The notes beneath the pieces were generated by a model, which saw only the letters and a list, made by a program, of their open reading frames with translations, was not told the origin of the DNA and ran no database searches. The translations under genes were made by a program, and so were the position numbers. A stretch of DNA of 64,000 bases from Actinokineospora iranica (lineage in GTDB: Bacteria > Actinomycetota > Actinomycetes > Mycobacteriales > Pseudonocardiaceae), in assembly GCF_900101685.1 (NCBI RefSeq), contig NZ_FMZZ01000015.1, positions 94,531 to 158,530 on the forward strand, read 5' to 3'. This document shows, one piece after another, positions 18,016-28,034 of this stretch. Every line of letters starts with the position of its first letter. Position 1 is the stretch's first letter.

Positions 18016-18837
18016 ATGACTTCCATGTCGACGGTCGACCAGTCGGCCACGGGTTACAGCCTCCGGCACGCGTGCTGGATGGCGCACGCCGCGGCATTGG
18101 CCTACCGAAGCCGGGAAGAGATCGAGGCCAAGGCCGCGGAGTGGGGATTCGACCGGGTCCGCCACCACGAGACGACGTTCTCGCCGCCGTTCCCGCTGGA
18201 GCACACGCAGGCCTACACCATGGGCAGCGACCGCATGGTCATCACCGCGTTCCGCGGCACCGAGCCCGCGCAGATCCGCGACTGGCTCTCCGACGCCACC
18301 ACTCCCCCGTGGCCGGGGCCAGGAAAGACCGGCTTGGTCCACTACGGCTTCGGCGAGGCGCTGGACTCGGTCTACCCTCGGGTGCGCGACGCCGTCACCG
18401 AGTTCCAGGACAACGAGCAGACCGTGTGGTTCACCGGCCACAGCCTGGGCGCCGCGCTGGCGCTGCTCGCGGCGCTGCGCCTGCACCTGGAGGAGCCCAA
18501 CCTGCTCGCCGACGGCGTCTACACCTTCGGCCAGCCCCGCGTCTGCGACCGCGTCCTCGCCCAAGCTCACGACAAGGCGTTCCGCGGCCGGACCCACCGG
18601 TTCGTGAACAACAACGACATCGTGCCGCAGGTGCCGCCGGAACCGGCCTACCACCACACCGCCACGCTGCACTACATCGACGCCTCCGGGAAGCTGCGCG
18701 ACAGAATGCCGCTGCTCTCCGCCGCGGCCGACCGTGTCAAGGGGTTCACCGCCGACATGTTCTCGCCCGCCAGCGACGGCGTCCGCGACCACCTGATGAA
18801 GCAGTACATCAGCGCGCTGGAGAAGAACCTTTCCTGA
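18016..18837 (+). CDS. class 3 lipase family protein
   Basis: A 273-residue alpha/beta hydrolase of lipase class 3. The nucleophile elbow is VWFTGHSLGAALALLAA (GHSLG). Upstream is the oxyanion-region motif VITAFRGTEPAQIRDWLSD, and FVNNNDIVPQVPPEP carries the catalytic Asp, followed by a late HY histidine. There is no signal peptide, so it is predicted cytosolic. It hydrolyses lipid or ester substrates. It is monocistronic. Confidence 0.85.
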   Translation: MTSMSTVDQSATGYSLRHACWMAHAAALAYRSREEIEAKAAEWGFDRVRHHETTFSPPFPLEHTQAYTMGSDRMVITAFRGTEPAQIRDWLSDATTPPWPGPGKTGLVHYGFGEALDSVYPRVRDAVTEFQDNEQTVWFTGHSLGAALALLAALRLHLEEPNLLADGVYTFGQPRVCDRVLAQAHDKAFRGRTHRFVNNNDIVPQVPPEPAYHHTATLHYIDASGKLRDRMPLLSAAADRVKGFTADMFSPASDGVRDHLMKQYISALEKNLS

Positions 18838-19181
18838 TCACCGGTCCACTTTGGCCGCCGCGGACAAATTCGCACGCGAAGACCGTGCGCCCAGTGAGCG
18901 TGAAGCGTGACCACAACGCACAGTAATTCCACATTCTGAAACCCGAACCGGGTTCATGGAGCTGACACGGCAGAGAATCCGCAGGTCAAGGGCAACAAGG
19001 CCGGTCATCATCGGGATAGCGCCGGAGAAGCGTTACATCCGCGCCTGTAGGCATCGCCACACACAGTGACGCTGGTTTGAAGCGCGGAGCAGTGGGTAGC
19101 GTGCTTCCGGGCCGGAGATGTCGGCCGATTCCACTGTGGCCTCGCCCGACGAGCGCGGTCGCCCCCCGAAAGGATTTGCCC
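18838..19181. promoter_or_regulatory. intergenic region with an AACCCG inverted repeat
   Basis: About 344 bases without a gene between the lipase and the MFS gene. It contains a short perfect inverted repeat, AACCCG-aac-CGGGTT at 18940-18954, that could be an operator. The AAAGGA ribosome site of the MFS gene lies near 19170. No other feature is recognised. Confidence 0.3.
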
Positions 19182-20453
19182 GTGCGGCGAACCATGCCGC
19201 CTGCCCTTCGCGCGCTCGCGCACCGCAACTACCGACTCTGGGCGACGGCCGACCTCGTGTCGGTCACCGGGTCGTGGATGCAGGTGCTCGGCCTGAACTG
19301 GGTGGTGCTCGCGCGAACCGGCTCAGCGACCTCGCTCGGGATCTCGATCCTGCTGAGCACCCTGCCCGGCATCCTGCTCGGACCGTGGGCAGGCGCCCTC
19401 GCCGACCGGTTCCCCGCCCGGCGGATCATCACCCTCGGCCAGACGATCCACGTGGCGCTGGCGGTGCTGCTCGCGTTGGTCGTGGCGACCGACGGCACCT
19501 TGGCCCTCATCTACGCGCTCACCGCGATCGCGGGCGTCGTCACCACTTTCGAGGGCCCAGCCCTCGGCCGGTTCGCGGGCGAGGTGGTGCCCCCCAGCGA
19601 CCTCGGCAACGCCCTGGCGCTCGGCTCGATCATCAACTCGACCGGCCGGGTGCTGGGCATGAGCCTGGCGGGCGTGCTCGCGGCCACCATCGGCGAACCG
19701 TCGCTGTTCCTGGTCAACGCGGCAAGCTTCCTGGCCGTCCTGGCCACGGTCCGCGCCATCCGCACCGACGAACTGATCCCACTGCCCCTGTCCACCCCCG
19801 ACCGGGCAGGCGTGCGAGCGGGCTTCGGCTACCTCCGCGGCCGCACGCGGCTGCTCACCCTGTTCGCACTCGGCTTCGTGCTCTCCGGCCTCGGCCGCAA
19901 CTACCAGGTCACCATGGCCGCGATGACCCAGGGCCCACTCGGCTCCGGCCCCGCAGGCTACGGCCTTCTGTCCGCGGTGTTCGCGGTGGGCACCGTCATC
20001 GGCGGCATCATCGCGGCCAGAATGCGCCACCTGAGCATCCCCGTGCTGCTCGGCGCGGCAGCGATCACCAGCGTTCTCCAGGTCACCGGCGGCCTCACCA
20101 CCGGCATGGTCGCCTTCGCCCTGGTCATCCTCCCCATCGCCGCGGGCGCGGTCCTCATCGACACCACCATGAGCACCCGCATCCAACTCGACTCCGCAAG
20201 CGACATGCGCGGCCGAGTGATCGCCGCCCACGGCGCGGTCTCAGCCACCGCGGGCGCCGTCAGCGCCCCCCTGCTCGGCTGGCTGTGCGAATGGCCAGGC
20301 CCCCAAACCGCCCTAGTCCTAGCAGGCGCCATCGCCCTCACCGCGACCGCGGCCGCCGCCACCCACTTCCGACGGCTGTCGTCCAAAGCCCCAGCCACAA
20401 CAGCCACAACCACGATCCCGACCCCAGCCGAGAAACCCCTGGTCCCCGCCTAA
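19182..20453 (+). CDS. MFS transporter
   Basis: A 423-residue, 12-helix major facilitator of the MFS_3 type. It starts LRALAHRNYRLWATADLVSV, with GSWMQVLGLNWVVL in helix 1-2 and the loop motif GALADRFPARRIITL. The GTG start at 19182 has AAAGGA upstream and is followed by an in-frame ATG four codons later. It exports an unknown small molecule. It is convergent with an SDR gene across a very strong hairpin. Confidence 0.85.
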   Translation: MRRTMPPALRALAHRNYRLWATADLVSVTGSWMQVLGLNWVVLARTGSATSLGISILLSTLPGILLGPWAGALADRFPARRIITLGQTIHVALAVLLALVVATDGTLALIYALTAIAGVVTTFEGPALGRFAGEVVPPSDLGNALALGSIINSTGRVLGMSLAGVLAATIGEPSLFLVNAASFLAVLATVRAIRTDELIPLPLSTPDRAGVRAGFGYLRGRTRLLTLFALGFVLSGLGRNYQVTMAAMTQGPLGSGPAGYGLLSAVFAVGTVIGGIIAARMRHLSIPVLLGAAAITSVLQVTGGLTTGMVAFALVILPIAAGAVLIDTTMSTRIQLDSASDMRGRVIAAHGAVSATAGAVSAPLLGWLCEWPGPQTALVLAGAIALTATAAAATHFRRLSSKAPATTATTTIPTPAEKPLVPA

Positions 20454-20540
20454 CCCACCAAAGCAAAGCGCTGCCAGGTGCTCAATAGGGCGGGACCGCG
20501 AACCAGCCATCCTGCCAACCGCACCTGACCCTGCCAGGTG

Positions 20541-20599
20541 CTCGACGGGGTGGAGTGTTCCTTCGTAGGGGCCCGAAGAAACCACTCCACCCCATCGAG
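20541..20599. terminator. strong bidirectional terminator hairpin
   Basis: A 59-base near-perfect hairpin. The outer stem CTCGACGGGGTGGAGTG pairs with CACTCCACCCCATCGAG (one mismatch) and the inner GTTCCTTCG pairs with CGAAGAAAC, around an 8-nt loop. It lies between the convergent MFS and SDR genes. A CTGCCAGGTGCTC element is directly repeated at about 20470 and 20531 just before it. Confidence 0.75.
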
Positions 20600-20622
20600 C
20601 CAACCCACAACCAGCAGCCACC

Positions 20623-21456
20623 TCACAAGAGCGTGGAAAGACTCACACCCTCCCACCGCTCAAGCTCAGCCAGCCGCTGCTCCTGCCGCCCCCGAATGCC
20701 ATCCACCGCGTCCTGCCCCAACGCGAGCCGCAACGGCGGCTCCTCAGCGTCGAGCACATCCAGAATCGCCGCGGCGGCCTTCACCGGGTCCCCAGGCTGA
20801 CTCCCGTCCATCTCATCCACGAACGCCCGAGTCGCCCCAGAGGAATCCCGGTAATCCTCGATCTCAACCGACCGCTGCATCCGCGAGCCACCGAACTCGG
20901 TCCGGAACGCACCCGGCTGAACGATCAGCACCCCCACCCCGAACGGCTTGAGCTCATCCGCGAGCGCCTCCGAGATCCCCTCCAGCGCGAACTTCGTCGA
21001 GCAGTAGGCCCCGAATCCCGGCGCGCTCACCTGCCCGCCCATCGAGCTGATCTGCACGATCCACCCGCTGCGCCGCGCCCGCAGGTGCGGCACCACGGCC
21101 TTGGTGAGCGCGACCGCCCCGAAGAACATGACCTCCATCAACGCCCGCAACTCGCCGAGCGTCATCTCCTCGACCGCGCCCACCGACCCGTGGCCCGCGT
21201 TGTTGACCAGGACGTCGATCCGCCCGAACTCCGACAGCGTCAACCGCACAGCCGCGTCGACCGCGGCCTCGTCGGTCACGTCCAAGGCGGTGGTGCGCAC
21301 CTGGTCGCCCCACTTCTCCACCAGGTCGGCCAGCTGCTCCGGCCGCCGCGCCGTGGCCATGACACGGTCCCCGGCCGCCAGCGCGGCCACCGCCAGCTCG
21401 CGACCGAATCCCGCCGAGCAGCCCGTGATCAGCCACACCCGTTCCCCTGCGGACAC
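20623..21456 (-). CDS. SDR family oxidoreductase
   Basis: A 277-residue classical SDR of the subgroup with GCSAGFGRELAVAAL as cofactor motif, VNNAGHGSVGAVEE, catalytic SSMGG and YCSTKFALEGISE, and QPGAFRTEFGG. The tail has the LALGQDAV segment typical of this actinobacterial group. GTG start with GGGAG upstream. Substrate unknown. Confidence 0.85.
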   Translation of the reverse strand: MSAGERVWLITGCSAGFGRELAVAALAAGDRVMATARRPEQLADLVEKWGDQVRTTALDVTDEAAVDAAVRLTLSEFGRIDVLVNNAGHGSVGAVEEMTLGELRALMEVMFFGAVALTKAVVPHLRARRSGWIVQISSMGGQVSAPGFGAYCSTKFALEGISEALADELKPFGVGVLIVQPGAFRTEFGGSRMQRSVEIEDYRDSSGATRAFVDEMDGSQPGDPVKAAAAILDVLDAEEPPLRLALGQDAVDGIRGRQEQRLAELERWEGVSLSTLL

Positions 21457-21539
21457 CCTCGTCTCCCTTCCAGAAACCTGTGCCCACACCTTGGCCGCTC
21501 TGATCAACTGCGTCCACCATCTCGGTGCGACCTCGGCAA

Positions 21540-22703
21540 CTAGCCCGCAATCCGCACCTCACGCGCCACCGAGTCGCCCACCAGGAACCGCAGCAGGTCC
21601 CGTGCCTCGGCAGCCAGCGCCTCCTCGTGCGCGCCGGAAACCGGGTCGAAGCAGCGCACGGTCAGCACCGCCCGCTCCTTGCCGATTTCCGTCGTCCACA
21701 CCCCGGCGGTGACGCCGTCAAGCAGCACCGACCTGGGCTGCGGGCCGTGCGGGGCGAAGTCCTGCGCCCGGTGCCGGTCGGTGATCACACGGCTCCGGTC
21801 GGCGTGGGAGAGCAGGAGGTTGTCGAAGTCGTAGAGCAGCCGCGGCGGCGCGGGCGTGTCCTCGTCCGGCCGCGGCGCGTCGGGCAGGTCGAACAGCTCA
21901 CGTCCTTCGGTGTCCCGGAACACCACCAGCGCGGGCCGCATCTCCTCGAACACCTCCGCCAGCCTCGTCAGCCCCGACCAGGTCTGCGCGTCGCGCACCG
22001 ACGCGGGCCCGAACGCGCCGAGGTACCGGCGCACGAGATCGGTCACCGAGGGCTCGGCGGCGACGTCCGCGCCCAGCCACCGCTCGACGGTCGTGTGCGC
22101 GGCCGCCCCGCTGCGCCCCCACAGCCCGCGCGGGGTGACCTGCACCAGCGGCGCCCACGCGCGAACCGCCTGCGCCAACGCGGCCGGGTCGCGGTCAGGC
22201 CAGCGCTCGGCCAGCGCCCGCCCCAGCTCGGCGAAGGTCAGCGGCCGCTCGTCCAGCAGGGCCCGGCCTGCCGCGACCAGCTCGGCGCGGTCGATGCCGA
22301 CCAGGCGTTTGCCGAAGGCCCCGGTCAGGCCGCGCTCGATCACCGGCTCCAGCAGCGGCCGGATCGCCAGGGCGTCGCGCGCGGTGACCAGGTGGATGGT
22401 CGAGCGCAGCAAAGCGGTCCGCACCAGCGCCCGGGACGCCAGCGGGTCGGCGGCGTGCGCGGGCTCGAACCCGGCCAGCCGCGTCCACAACCCCACGTAC
22501 CAGGTGTGCGGGGTCTGCGCCTGCAACCCGACCAGGTGCTCGACCGCGGCGGGAACGTCCATCGTGGACCGGGCCAGCAACAGCTGCCGCGCCAGCGTCG
22601 CCCGGTTCAACGCCCGCGCCGACAGCGTGGCGGGCGGGCGATCACGCCCGTCCGCGCCGCGCGTGGCCCCAGAACCGGTCGAGTCGCCCACGATGTCCAC
22701 CAT
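21540..22703 (-). CDS. winged-helix DNA-binding protein (HTH_42/AlkZ-like)
   Basis: A 387-residue protein of the HTH_42 (YcaQ/AlkZ-like) family. It shows [39 protein letters not shown] (the QxQ-type motif) and [13 protein letters not shown]. The C-terminal domain carries [18 protein letters not shown]. Relatives are DNA glycosylases acting on cross-links or alkylated bases; many actinobacterial paralogues have no known function. The ATG at 22703 is divergent from cmk. Confidence 0.8.
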   Translation of the reverse strand: MVDIVGDSTGSGATRGADGRDRPPATLSARALNRATLARQLLLARSTMDVPAAVEHLVGLQAQTPHTWYVGLWTRLAGFEPAHAADPLASRALVRTALLRSTIHLVTARDALAIRPLLEPVIERGLTGAFGKRLVGIDRAELVAAGRALLDERPLTFAELGRALAERWPDRDPAALAQAVRAWAPLVQVTPRGLWGRSGAAAHTTVERWLGADVAAEPSVTDLVRRYLGAFGPASVRDAQTWSGLTRLAEVFEEMRPALVVFRDTEGRELFDLPDAPRPDEDTPAPPRLLYDFDNLLLSHADRSRVITDRHRAQDFAPHGPQPRSVLLDGVTAGVWTTEIGKERAVLTVRCFDPVSGAHEEALAAEARDLLRFLVGDSVAREVRIAG

Positions 22704-22811
22704 GCGGGTGACGGTAACCCCGCGCCCTCGGGTCGACCGGCCGTGGGCGCGCCGAGGCGGCCAGGCAGAATGGTGCGCTGGCAGCGGCGGGCGAACAAGG
22801 AGGCAGACGCG

Positions 22812-23531
22812 GTGGGACAAGGTGAGCTGCGCGGTGTCGTCGCGATGGACGGCCCCTCTGGCACCGGGAAGTCCACCGTGGCGCGCAGGCTCGCGGGCGC
22901 TCTCGGCGCGGGCTATCTCGACACCGGCGCCATGTACCGGGCGATCACCCTCGCGGTCCTGCGCGCCGGGGTCGACCCGGCGGACAGCGCGGCGGTGCTG
23001 CGCGTCGCCGAGGCCGCCGACCTGCACATCGGCACCGATCCGCGGCACGCGAGCGTGCACCTGGGCGCCGAGGACGTCGCGGCCGAGATCCGGGGGCAGC
23101 GGGTGACGCTGGCGGTGTCGGCGGTCTCGGCGGTGCCCCGGGTGCGCGACCTGCTCGTCGCCCGGCAGCGGCAGATCATCAACGAGGCAGGCGCGCGGCT
23201 GGGCGGCATCGTGGTCGAGGGCCGCGACATCGGCACCGTGGTCGCGCCCGACGCCGGGCTCAAGGTCTACCTGACCGCGTCCGCCGCCGCCCGCGCCGCG
23301 CGCCGCACCGCCCAGGACAGCGCGGAGGGCCGTAAGTCCACAGTGGACGCCACGCTGGCCGACGTGCAGCGCCGCGACCGGCTCGACTCGACCCGCGCGG
23401 TCTCCCCGCTGCGCCCGGCCGAGGACGCCGTCGAGGTCGACACCACCGAACTCGACATCACCGGCGTCCTGGACCACCTGCTCGCCATCGTCCGCGACCG
23501 CGGCCTGCACCGCGCGGCGGCGGCCCGATGA
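22812..23531 (+). CDS. cmk: cytidylate kinase
   Basis: A 239-residue (d)CMP kinase that makes CDP/dCDP from CMP/dCMP and ATP. P-loop [19 protein letters not shown], then [13 protein letters not shown], the CMP-binding [14 protein letters not shown], and the lid region [20 protein letters not shown]. The GTG start has AAGGAGG upstream. It is first in the conserved actinobacterial order cmk-plsC-der. Confidence 0.93.
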   Translation: MGQGELRGVVAMDGPSGTGKSTVARRLAGALGAGYLDTGAMYRAITLAVLRAGVDPADSAAVLRVAEAADLHIGTDPRHASVHLGAEDVAAEIRGQRVTLAVSAVSAVPRVRDLLVARQRQIINEAGARLGGIVVEGRDIGTVVAPDAGLKVYLTASAAARAARRTAQDSAEGRKSTVDATLADVQRRDRLDSTRAVSPLRPAEDAVEVDTTELDITGVLDHLLAIVRDRGLHRAAAAR

Positions 23532-23601
23532 GCGAGCTTGCGAGCGAATCATCGACACAGTGCGTCGGCTCGCGGGGCCACCGAACCTGCGAGGTGGACC
23601 G

Positions 23602-24261
23602 ATGACGACCGGCGAGCTTCCCCAGGGTGCGATCCCCTGGCTGCACGACACCGCGCGGGCCATCGGCCGCTGGGTCTTCCGCCCGGCGTTCCGGCTGCGG
23701 GTCGACGGTCTGCAGCGCGTGCCGCGCGGCGGCCCGGTCGTGCTGGTCGCCAACCACAGCTCGATGCTCGAACCGCAGCTCATCTTCGGAATGCTGCCGC
23801 GCCGCTCGGTGTTCCTGGTGAAGCAGGAGCTGTTCCGCGGCATCGCGGGACGCGGGCTGAGCGGCATCGGCCAGATCCCCGTCCGCCGCGGCGAGCCGGA
23901 CCGCAAGCCGCTGCTCACCGCCGTGGCCGTGCTGCGCGCGGGCGGGCTGGTCGGGGTGTTCCCCGAGGGCACCCGCGGCGCGGGCGACGTCAGCGCGGCC
24001 GAGCAGGGCGCGGCATGGCTGGTGCGCAGCTCGGGCGCGGTGGTGCTGCCGGTCGCCACCCGCGGCACGCGGCGGCCCGACGGCGCCGGGCGCCGGTTCC
24101 GGCCGGTGGTCGACCTGCTGGTCGGCGAGCCGTTCGCCCTGTCGGTCGGGCGCGGCCGCACCGGCCTGGCCGAGGCAACAGAACAGATCCGGGTCCGCCT
24201 CGCCGACCTGGTGCACGAACTCGACGAGCGGCGCGCGCCGCACACGAAAGCGGAGTCATGA
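23602..24261 (+). CDS. 1-acyl-glycerol-3-phosphate acyltransferase (PlsC-like)
   Basis: A 219-residue membrane-associated acyltransferase for phospholipid synthesis. Motif I reads [12 protein letters not shown], where the usual H-x4-D has Glu in place of Asp. Motif [16 protein letters not shown] is intact. The ATG is coupled to der by ATGA overlap. Position between cmk and der is typical for actinobacteria. The Glu substitution may be tolerated or may alter activity. Confidence 0.85.
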   Translation: MTTGELPQGAIPWLHDTARAIGRWVFRPAFRLRVDGLQRVPRGGPVVLVANHSSMLEPQLIFGMLPRRSVFLVKQELFRGIAGRGLSGIGQIPVRRGEPDRKPLLTAVAVLRAGGLVGVFPEGTRGAGDVSAAEQGAAWLVRSSGAVVLPVATRGTRRPDGAGRRFRPVVDLLVGEPFALSVGRGRTGLAEATEQIRVRLADLVHELDERRAPHTKAES

Positions 24262-25664
24262 CAGAGCTGGATGGCACCTGGTCCGACGAATCCGACTGGG
24301 CCGCGGTCGCCGACGAGTTCGGCGAGGACGGCGACGGGGGCAACGCCCCGCAGCCGGTCCTCGCCGTTGTCGGCCGCCCCAACGTCGGCAAGTCGACCCT
24401 GGTCAACCGCATCCTGGGCCGCCGCGAAGCGGTCGTGCAGGACATCCCCGGCGTCACCCGGGACCGGGTCGCCTACGACGCGCTGTGGAGCGGCCGCCGC
24501 TTCACCGTGCTCGACACCGGCGGCTGGGAGCCGGGGCTGGAAGGCCTGCCGGGCGCCATCGCCGCGCAGGCCGAGTACGCGATGACCCACGCCGACGCCG
24601 TGGTGGTCGTCGTGGACGCCACCGTCGGCGCCACCAGCACCGACGAGGCCGTCGCGAAGGTCCTGCGCCGGTCGAAGAAGCCGGTGATCCTGGTCGCCAA
24701 CAAGGTCGACGACGAGCGGCTGCTCGCCGACACCGCGGCGCTGTGGTCGCTGGGCCTGGGCGAGCCGTTCCCGGTCAGCGCCCTGCACGGGCGCAACTCC
24801 GGCGACCTGCTCGACGCCATCCTCGCCGCCCTGCCCGAGACGCCGAAGGAGAACTTCGGCCCCACCGGCGGCCCCCGCCGGGTCGCGCTGGTCGGCAAGC
24901 CCAACGTGGGCAAGTCCAGCCTCCTCAACCGGCTCACCGGCGAGAACCGCGCCGTGGTCGACTCGGTCGCGGGCACCACCGTCGACCCGGTCGACTCGCT
25001 GGTCGAGCTGGACGGGCAGGTGTGGCGGTTCGTGGACACCGCGGGCCTGCGCAAGCGGGTCAACTTCGCCAGCGGCACGGAGTACTACGCGTCGCTGCGC
25101 ACCAAGGCGGCCATCGAGTCGGCCGAGGTCGCGATCGTGCTGCTCGACGCGGCCGAGCCGATCGCCGAGCAGGACCTGCGGGTGCTGTCGATGGTGGTCG
25201 ACTCCGGCCGCGCGTGCGTGCTCGCGTTCAACAAGTGGGACCTGGTGGACGAGGAACGCCGCCACCAGCTCGACAAGGAACTCGACCGCGGCCTGGTCCG
25301 GGTGCCGTGGGCGGAGCGGGTCAACGTCTCGGCGCTGACCGGGCGGTCGGTGCGCAAGCTGGCCCCGGCCCTGCGCACCGCGCTGGACTCGTGGGACAAG
25401 CGGGTGTCCACCGGCCAGCTCAACTCCTGGCTGTCGGACCTGGTCGCCGCCACCCCGCCGCCGGTTCGCGGCGGCAAGCAGCCCAAGATCCTGTTCGCCA
25501 CCCAGGCGCAGACCCGGCCGCCGACGATCGTGCTGTTCACCAGCGGCTTCCTCGAGGCCGGTTACCGCCGGTTCGTCGAGCGCAAGTTCCGCGAGGAGTT
25601 CGGCTTCGTGGGCAGCCCGGTGCGGATCTCGGTGCGGGTGCGGGAGAAGAAGCCCCGCAAGTAG
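24258..25664 (+). CDS. der: ribosome-associated GTPase Der (EngA)
   Basis: A 468-residue protein with two tandem TrmE/Era-type G domains and a C-terminal KH-like domain, needed for 50S ribosome assembly. First G domain: [14 protein letters not shown] and [12 protein letters not shown]. Second: [32 protein letters not shown] and FNKWDLV. The N-terminal 30 residues are acidic, as in other actinobacterial Der proteins. Confidence 0.96.
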   Translation: MTELDGTWSDESDWAAVADEFGEDGDGGNAPQPVLAVVGRPNVGKSTLVNRILGRREAVVQDIPGVTRDRVAYDALWSGRRFTVLDTGGWEPGLEGLPGAIAAQAEYAMTHADAVVVVVDATVGATSTDEAVAKVLRRSKKPVILVANKVDDERLLADTAALWSLGLGEPFPVSALHGRNSGDLLDAILAALPETPKENFGPTGGPRRVALVGKPNVGKSSLLNRLTGENRAVVDSVAGTTVDPVDSLVELDGQVWRFVDTAGLRKRVNFASGTEYYASLRTKAAIESAEVAIVLLDAAEPIAEQDLRVLSMVVDSGRACVLAFNKWDLVDEERRHQLDKELDRGLVRVPWAERVNVSALTGRSVRKLAPALRTALDSWDKRVSTGQLNSWLSDLVAATPPPVRGGKQPKILFATQAQTRPPTIVLFTSGFLEAGYRRFVERKFREEFGFVGSPVRISVRVREKKPRK

Positions 25665-25671
25665 TCCGGGC

Positions 25672-26469
25672 TCAGCGGCCCAAGGCGTGCTGCCGCAGCA
25701 GCGCGGCGCTCTCCGTCGGCCGCTCCCACCAGAACAGGTGCCCCACCCCGTCGAGCATCTCCAGGCGCGCGCCGGGCACCAGTTCGGCGATGTGCGCGCC
25801 GTTCTTCGGGGTGATCATCTCGTCCTCGGTGCCGTGCACGACCAGCGTCGGCACGGCGAGGTCGCGCAGCCCGCGCACGGCGTCGTGGGCGATGGCGGCC
25901 TGGAGTTGGAGCTGGATCACCGGCCCGGGGACCCGCTCGGACAGGGTGATGTCCACGAACCGCTCGAACTCGGCCTCGTCCGCCCGGAACGCGGGTGAGA
26001 GATTCACCTCATAGCCCGCGCGCAGGGACTTGCGGATGTCGCCGCTGTTCATGGCGGCCATCATGCGCAGCGGCCCGGGCGCGTCGAGGGAGCCGCCGTC
26101 GGGACCGGCGTAGGTGCAGCCCAGGGTCAGCGTGCGGACCCGGTCCGGGTGCGCCAAGGCGAGTTCCTGGGCGACCATCCCGCCAAGCGAGATCCCCAGC
26201 ACGTGCGCGTCGTCCCAGCCCACGGCGGTGATGACCGCCGCCGCGTCCTCGGCCAACTCGGCCACAGTGAACGGGTCGTCCACCCGGTCGCTGTCGCCGA
26301 TGCCCCGGTGGTTGAACGCGACGATGTCGAAGTCACGCTGGAGCAGGGACAGGAACGGCTCTCCCCAGATGAGGTGGTGGGCGGCCATCCCTTGGATGAG
26401 CAGGAGCGGCGCACCGTGGCCGCGGCGAACATAATGCAGGTTGCGGTCACCCAGTTCGGCGATCGGCAC
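25672..26469 (-). CDS. alpha/beta hydrolase
   Basis: A 265-residue alpha/beta hydrolase. It shows the oxyanion region LLLIQGMAAHHLIW, the nucleophile elbow LGISLGGMVAQELAL (GxSxG), the acid in VVHGTEDEMITP and the late His in DGVGHLFWWE. The GTG start has AGGAG upstream. It is convergent with der across only 7 bp. Substrate unknown; similar proteins hydrolyse esters or lactones. Confidence 0.85.
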   Translation of the reverse strand: MPIAELGDRNLHYVRRGHGAPLLLIQGMAAHHLIWGEPFLSLLQRDFDIVAFNHRGIGDSDRVDDPFTVAELAEDAAAVITAVGWDDAHVLGISLGGMVAQELALAHPDRVRTLTLGCTYAGPDGGSLDAPGPLRMMAAMNSGDIRKSLRAGYEVNLSPAFRADEAEFERFVDITLSERVPGPVIQLQLQAAIAHDAVRGLRDLAVPTLVVHGTEDEMITPKNGAHIAELVPGARLEMLDGVGHLFWWERPTESAALLRQHALGR

Positions 26470-26556
26470 GTGAGTTTCTCCTGTCCGGGATGCGTACTGG
26501 CAAGCCAAGGTTAGGCTGAATCCCCAGGGCGCGGGGGCAGCCGGGAGGTCGGGGCG

Positions 26557-27222
26557 ATGGAACGGGCCGTGCGGGTCGTGCTGGCCGACGACGAACCTCT
26601 TCTCCGCCACGGTCTGGGGGTCCTCCTCCAGGCGAGCGGCCGAATCCAGGTCGTCGCCGAGGCCGTCGACGGCGCGGGGGCGGTCGACGCCGTCCGCAGA
26701 CACCGGCCCGAGGTGCTGCTCCTGGACGTCCAGATGCCCGGCATGGACGGCCTGGCGGCCCTGCGCGTCCTGTCGACCATGCCCGACGCCCCCGTCACGG
26801 CGGTGCTGACCACCTTCGACCTGGACGACTACATCGCCCAGGCGCTGGAACTGGGCGCCCAGGGCTTCCTCCTCAAGGACGCCGAACCCGAGATGCTCGT
26901 CCGCGCCGTCCTCGACCTGGCCGCGGGCGGCGCGGTCCTCGACCCCCGCATCACCGCCCGCCTGCTCCCCCGCCTGCGCGGCGCGGGCGTGGCCCTGCAC
27001 CGGGCCCAGGCCATCGCCTCCCTCAGCGGCCGCGAGCGCCAGGTCCTCGGCCTCCTGGCCGACGGCCGCCCCAACGCGAACATCGCCCAGGCGCTGGGCA
27101 TCACCGAAGCCACGGTGAAGAGCTACGTGTCGACCCTGCTGACCAAGCTAGGCGTCCACAACCGAGTCCAGGCCGCCCTCCTCCTCCACGGCGTGGACAC
27201 GGCCGCGGGAGGCAGGCCATGA
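26557..27222 (+). CDS. NarL/LuxR-family response regulator
   Basis: A 221-residue response regulator. Receiver domain residues 1-120 have VVLADDEPLLRHGL and the phospho-acceptor Asp in LLLDVQMPGMDG, plus the conserved Lys in FLLKDAEPEML. The C-terminal LuxR HTH has LSGRERQVLGLLADGRPNANIA and then EATVKSYVSTLLTKLGVHNR. It would bind DNA when phosphorylated by the kinase encoded 800 bp downstream. GGGAGG ribosome site. Confidence 0.92.
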   Translation: MERAVRVVLADDEPLLRHGLGVLLQASGRIQVVAEAVDGAGAVDAVRRHRPEVLLLDVQMPGMDGLAALRVLSTMPDAPVTAVLTTFDLDDYIAQALELGAQGFLLKDAEPEMLVRAVLDLAAGGAVLDPRITARLLPRLRGAGVALHRAQAIASLSGRERQVLGLLADGRPNANIAQALGITEATVKSYVSTLLTKLGVHNRVQAALLLHGVDTAAGGRP

Positions 27223-28034
27223 GCCCCCCGCTCCACCGCCCAGCTTCCGACCAGTCCCCCCGCTGGTCCACCGCCGCACCCTCAACAGCGCGTCAGCCCC
27301 TCCCACAGCCGACCGCCCCAACTCCACTCCCCACCGATCCCGCCCCCGTTCACCCCACCCAGCCCACGCCCGCGCCACACCGCCAGCCCACCGCCACACC
27401 AGCACGCCCCGCCGGTCTCGATCGGCTCCCCCACCCCACCCCCGACGCACCCACAACCAACCCCCGCCTGGCCGGGCCGCCAGTTCCACGCAGGACGTCC
27501 CTCCGCTCCCACTCGGCGCGGCCACCCCGCACCACATCCACGACGCTCCGGCACCCACGCCGCCCGGCTCTGGCCACGCCTGCTCGCCGTGCCCCCGCCC
27601 GCCCGCCCAAAACCACATCCCGCATGTCCCAAGGCCAGCACCGCCCCGCAGCCGTCTGGGCAACGCCCCGCCACAACCCGGCCCACCCGTCAATGCCGAT
27701 CGCGGACACACCCTGCGCGCCGCACCCCTTTCACACGGTCGCCGCGCCACCCCATCCAGCCCTCGCACCGCCACCAGCGACCGTGCCCGCCCACCGACCC
27801 GGCCTCGCTCGCGCCACCGCGGCGCGATCCCGCGCGCACGCTGGTCATTTCCGCCCTGGCCGCGATGCCGCCGCACCGCCGTCGCCCCAGGGCAGGGTCC
27901 GCCGCCGCGGCTCCGCACGAGCCGCCCGTCAGCTGATCAGCCGCCACCGACCGGGTCACCACGCCCCACACCCGAGTGCCGCCGATCACCGGCACGAGCC
28001 GCACCGACTCCAGGCAACGGGACCGCGCCCATGA
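27219..28034 (+). CDS. proline/arginine/histidine-rich ORF between regulator and kinase
   Basis: A 271-codon open frame. It starts with an ATG overlapping the regulator stop (ATGA) and stops overlapping the kinase ATG (ATGA), exactly the coupling expected of a real operon gene. The product has no recognisable domain: it is about one quarter proline with many Arg, His, Ala and Thr, so it would be disordered. Third-position GC is clearly lower than in the flanking genes, with many CCA, GCA and ACA codons, which argues against ordinary coding. It may instead be a decayed or non-coding insert that happens to stay open, or a lineage-specific disordered protein. Confidence 0.35.
   Translation: MSPPLHRPASDQSPRWSTAAPSTARQPLPQPTAPTPLPTDPAPVHPTQPTPAPHRQPTATPARPAGLDRLPHPTPDAPTTNPRLAGPPVPRRTSLRSHSARPPRTTSTTLRHPRRPALATPARRAPARPPKTTSRMSQGQHRPAAVWATPRHNPAHPSMPIADTPCAPHPFHTVAAPPHPALAPPPATVPAHRPGLARATAARSRAHAGHFRPGRDAAAPPSPQGRVRRRGSARAARQLISRHRPGHHAPHPSAADHRHEPHRLQATGPRP

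Noticed and set aside
21540..25265. 1241-codon open frame on the minus strand across cmk, plsC and der
   Set aside because: It is antisense to three certain housekeeping genes; only its last ~388 codons are the real HTH_42 gene. Long antisense frames are expected in high-GC DNA.
27148..27918. Minus-strand gene opposite the proline-rich ORF
   Set aside because: Gly/Trp/Arg-rich translation with no family resemblance and no ribosome site; a mirror of the C-rich plus strand.
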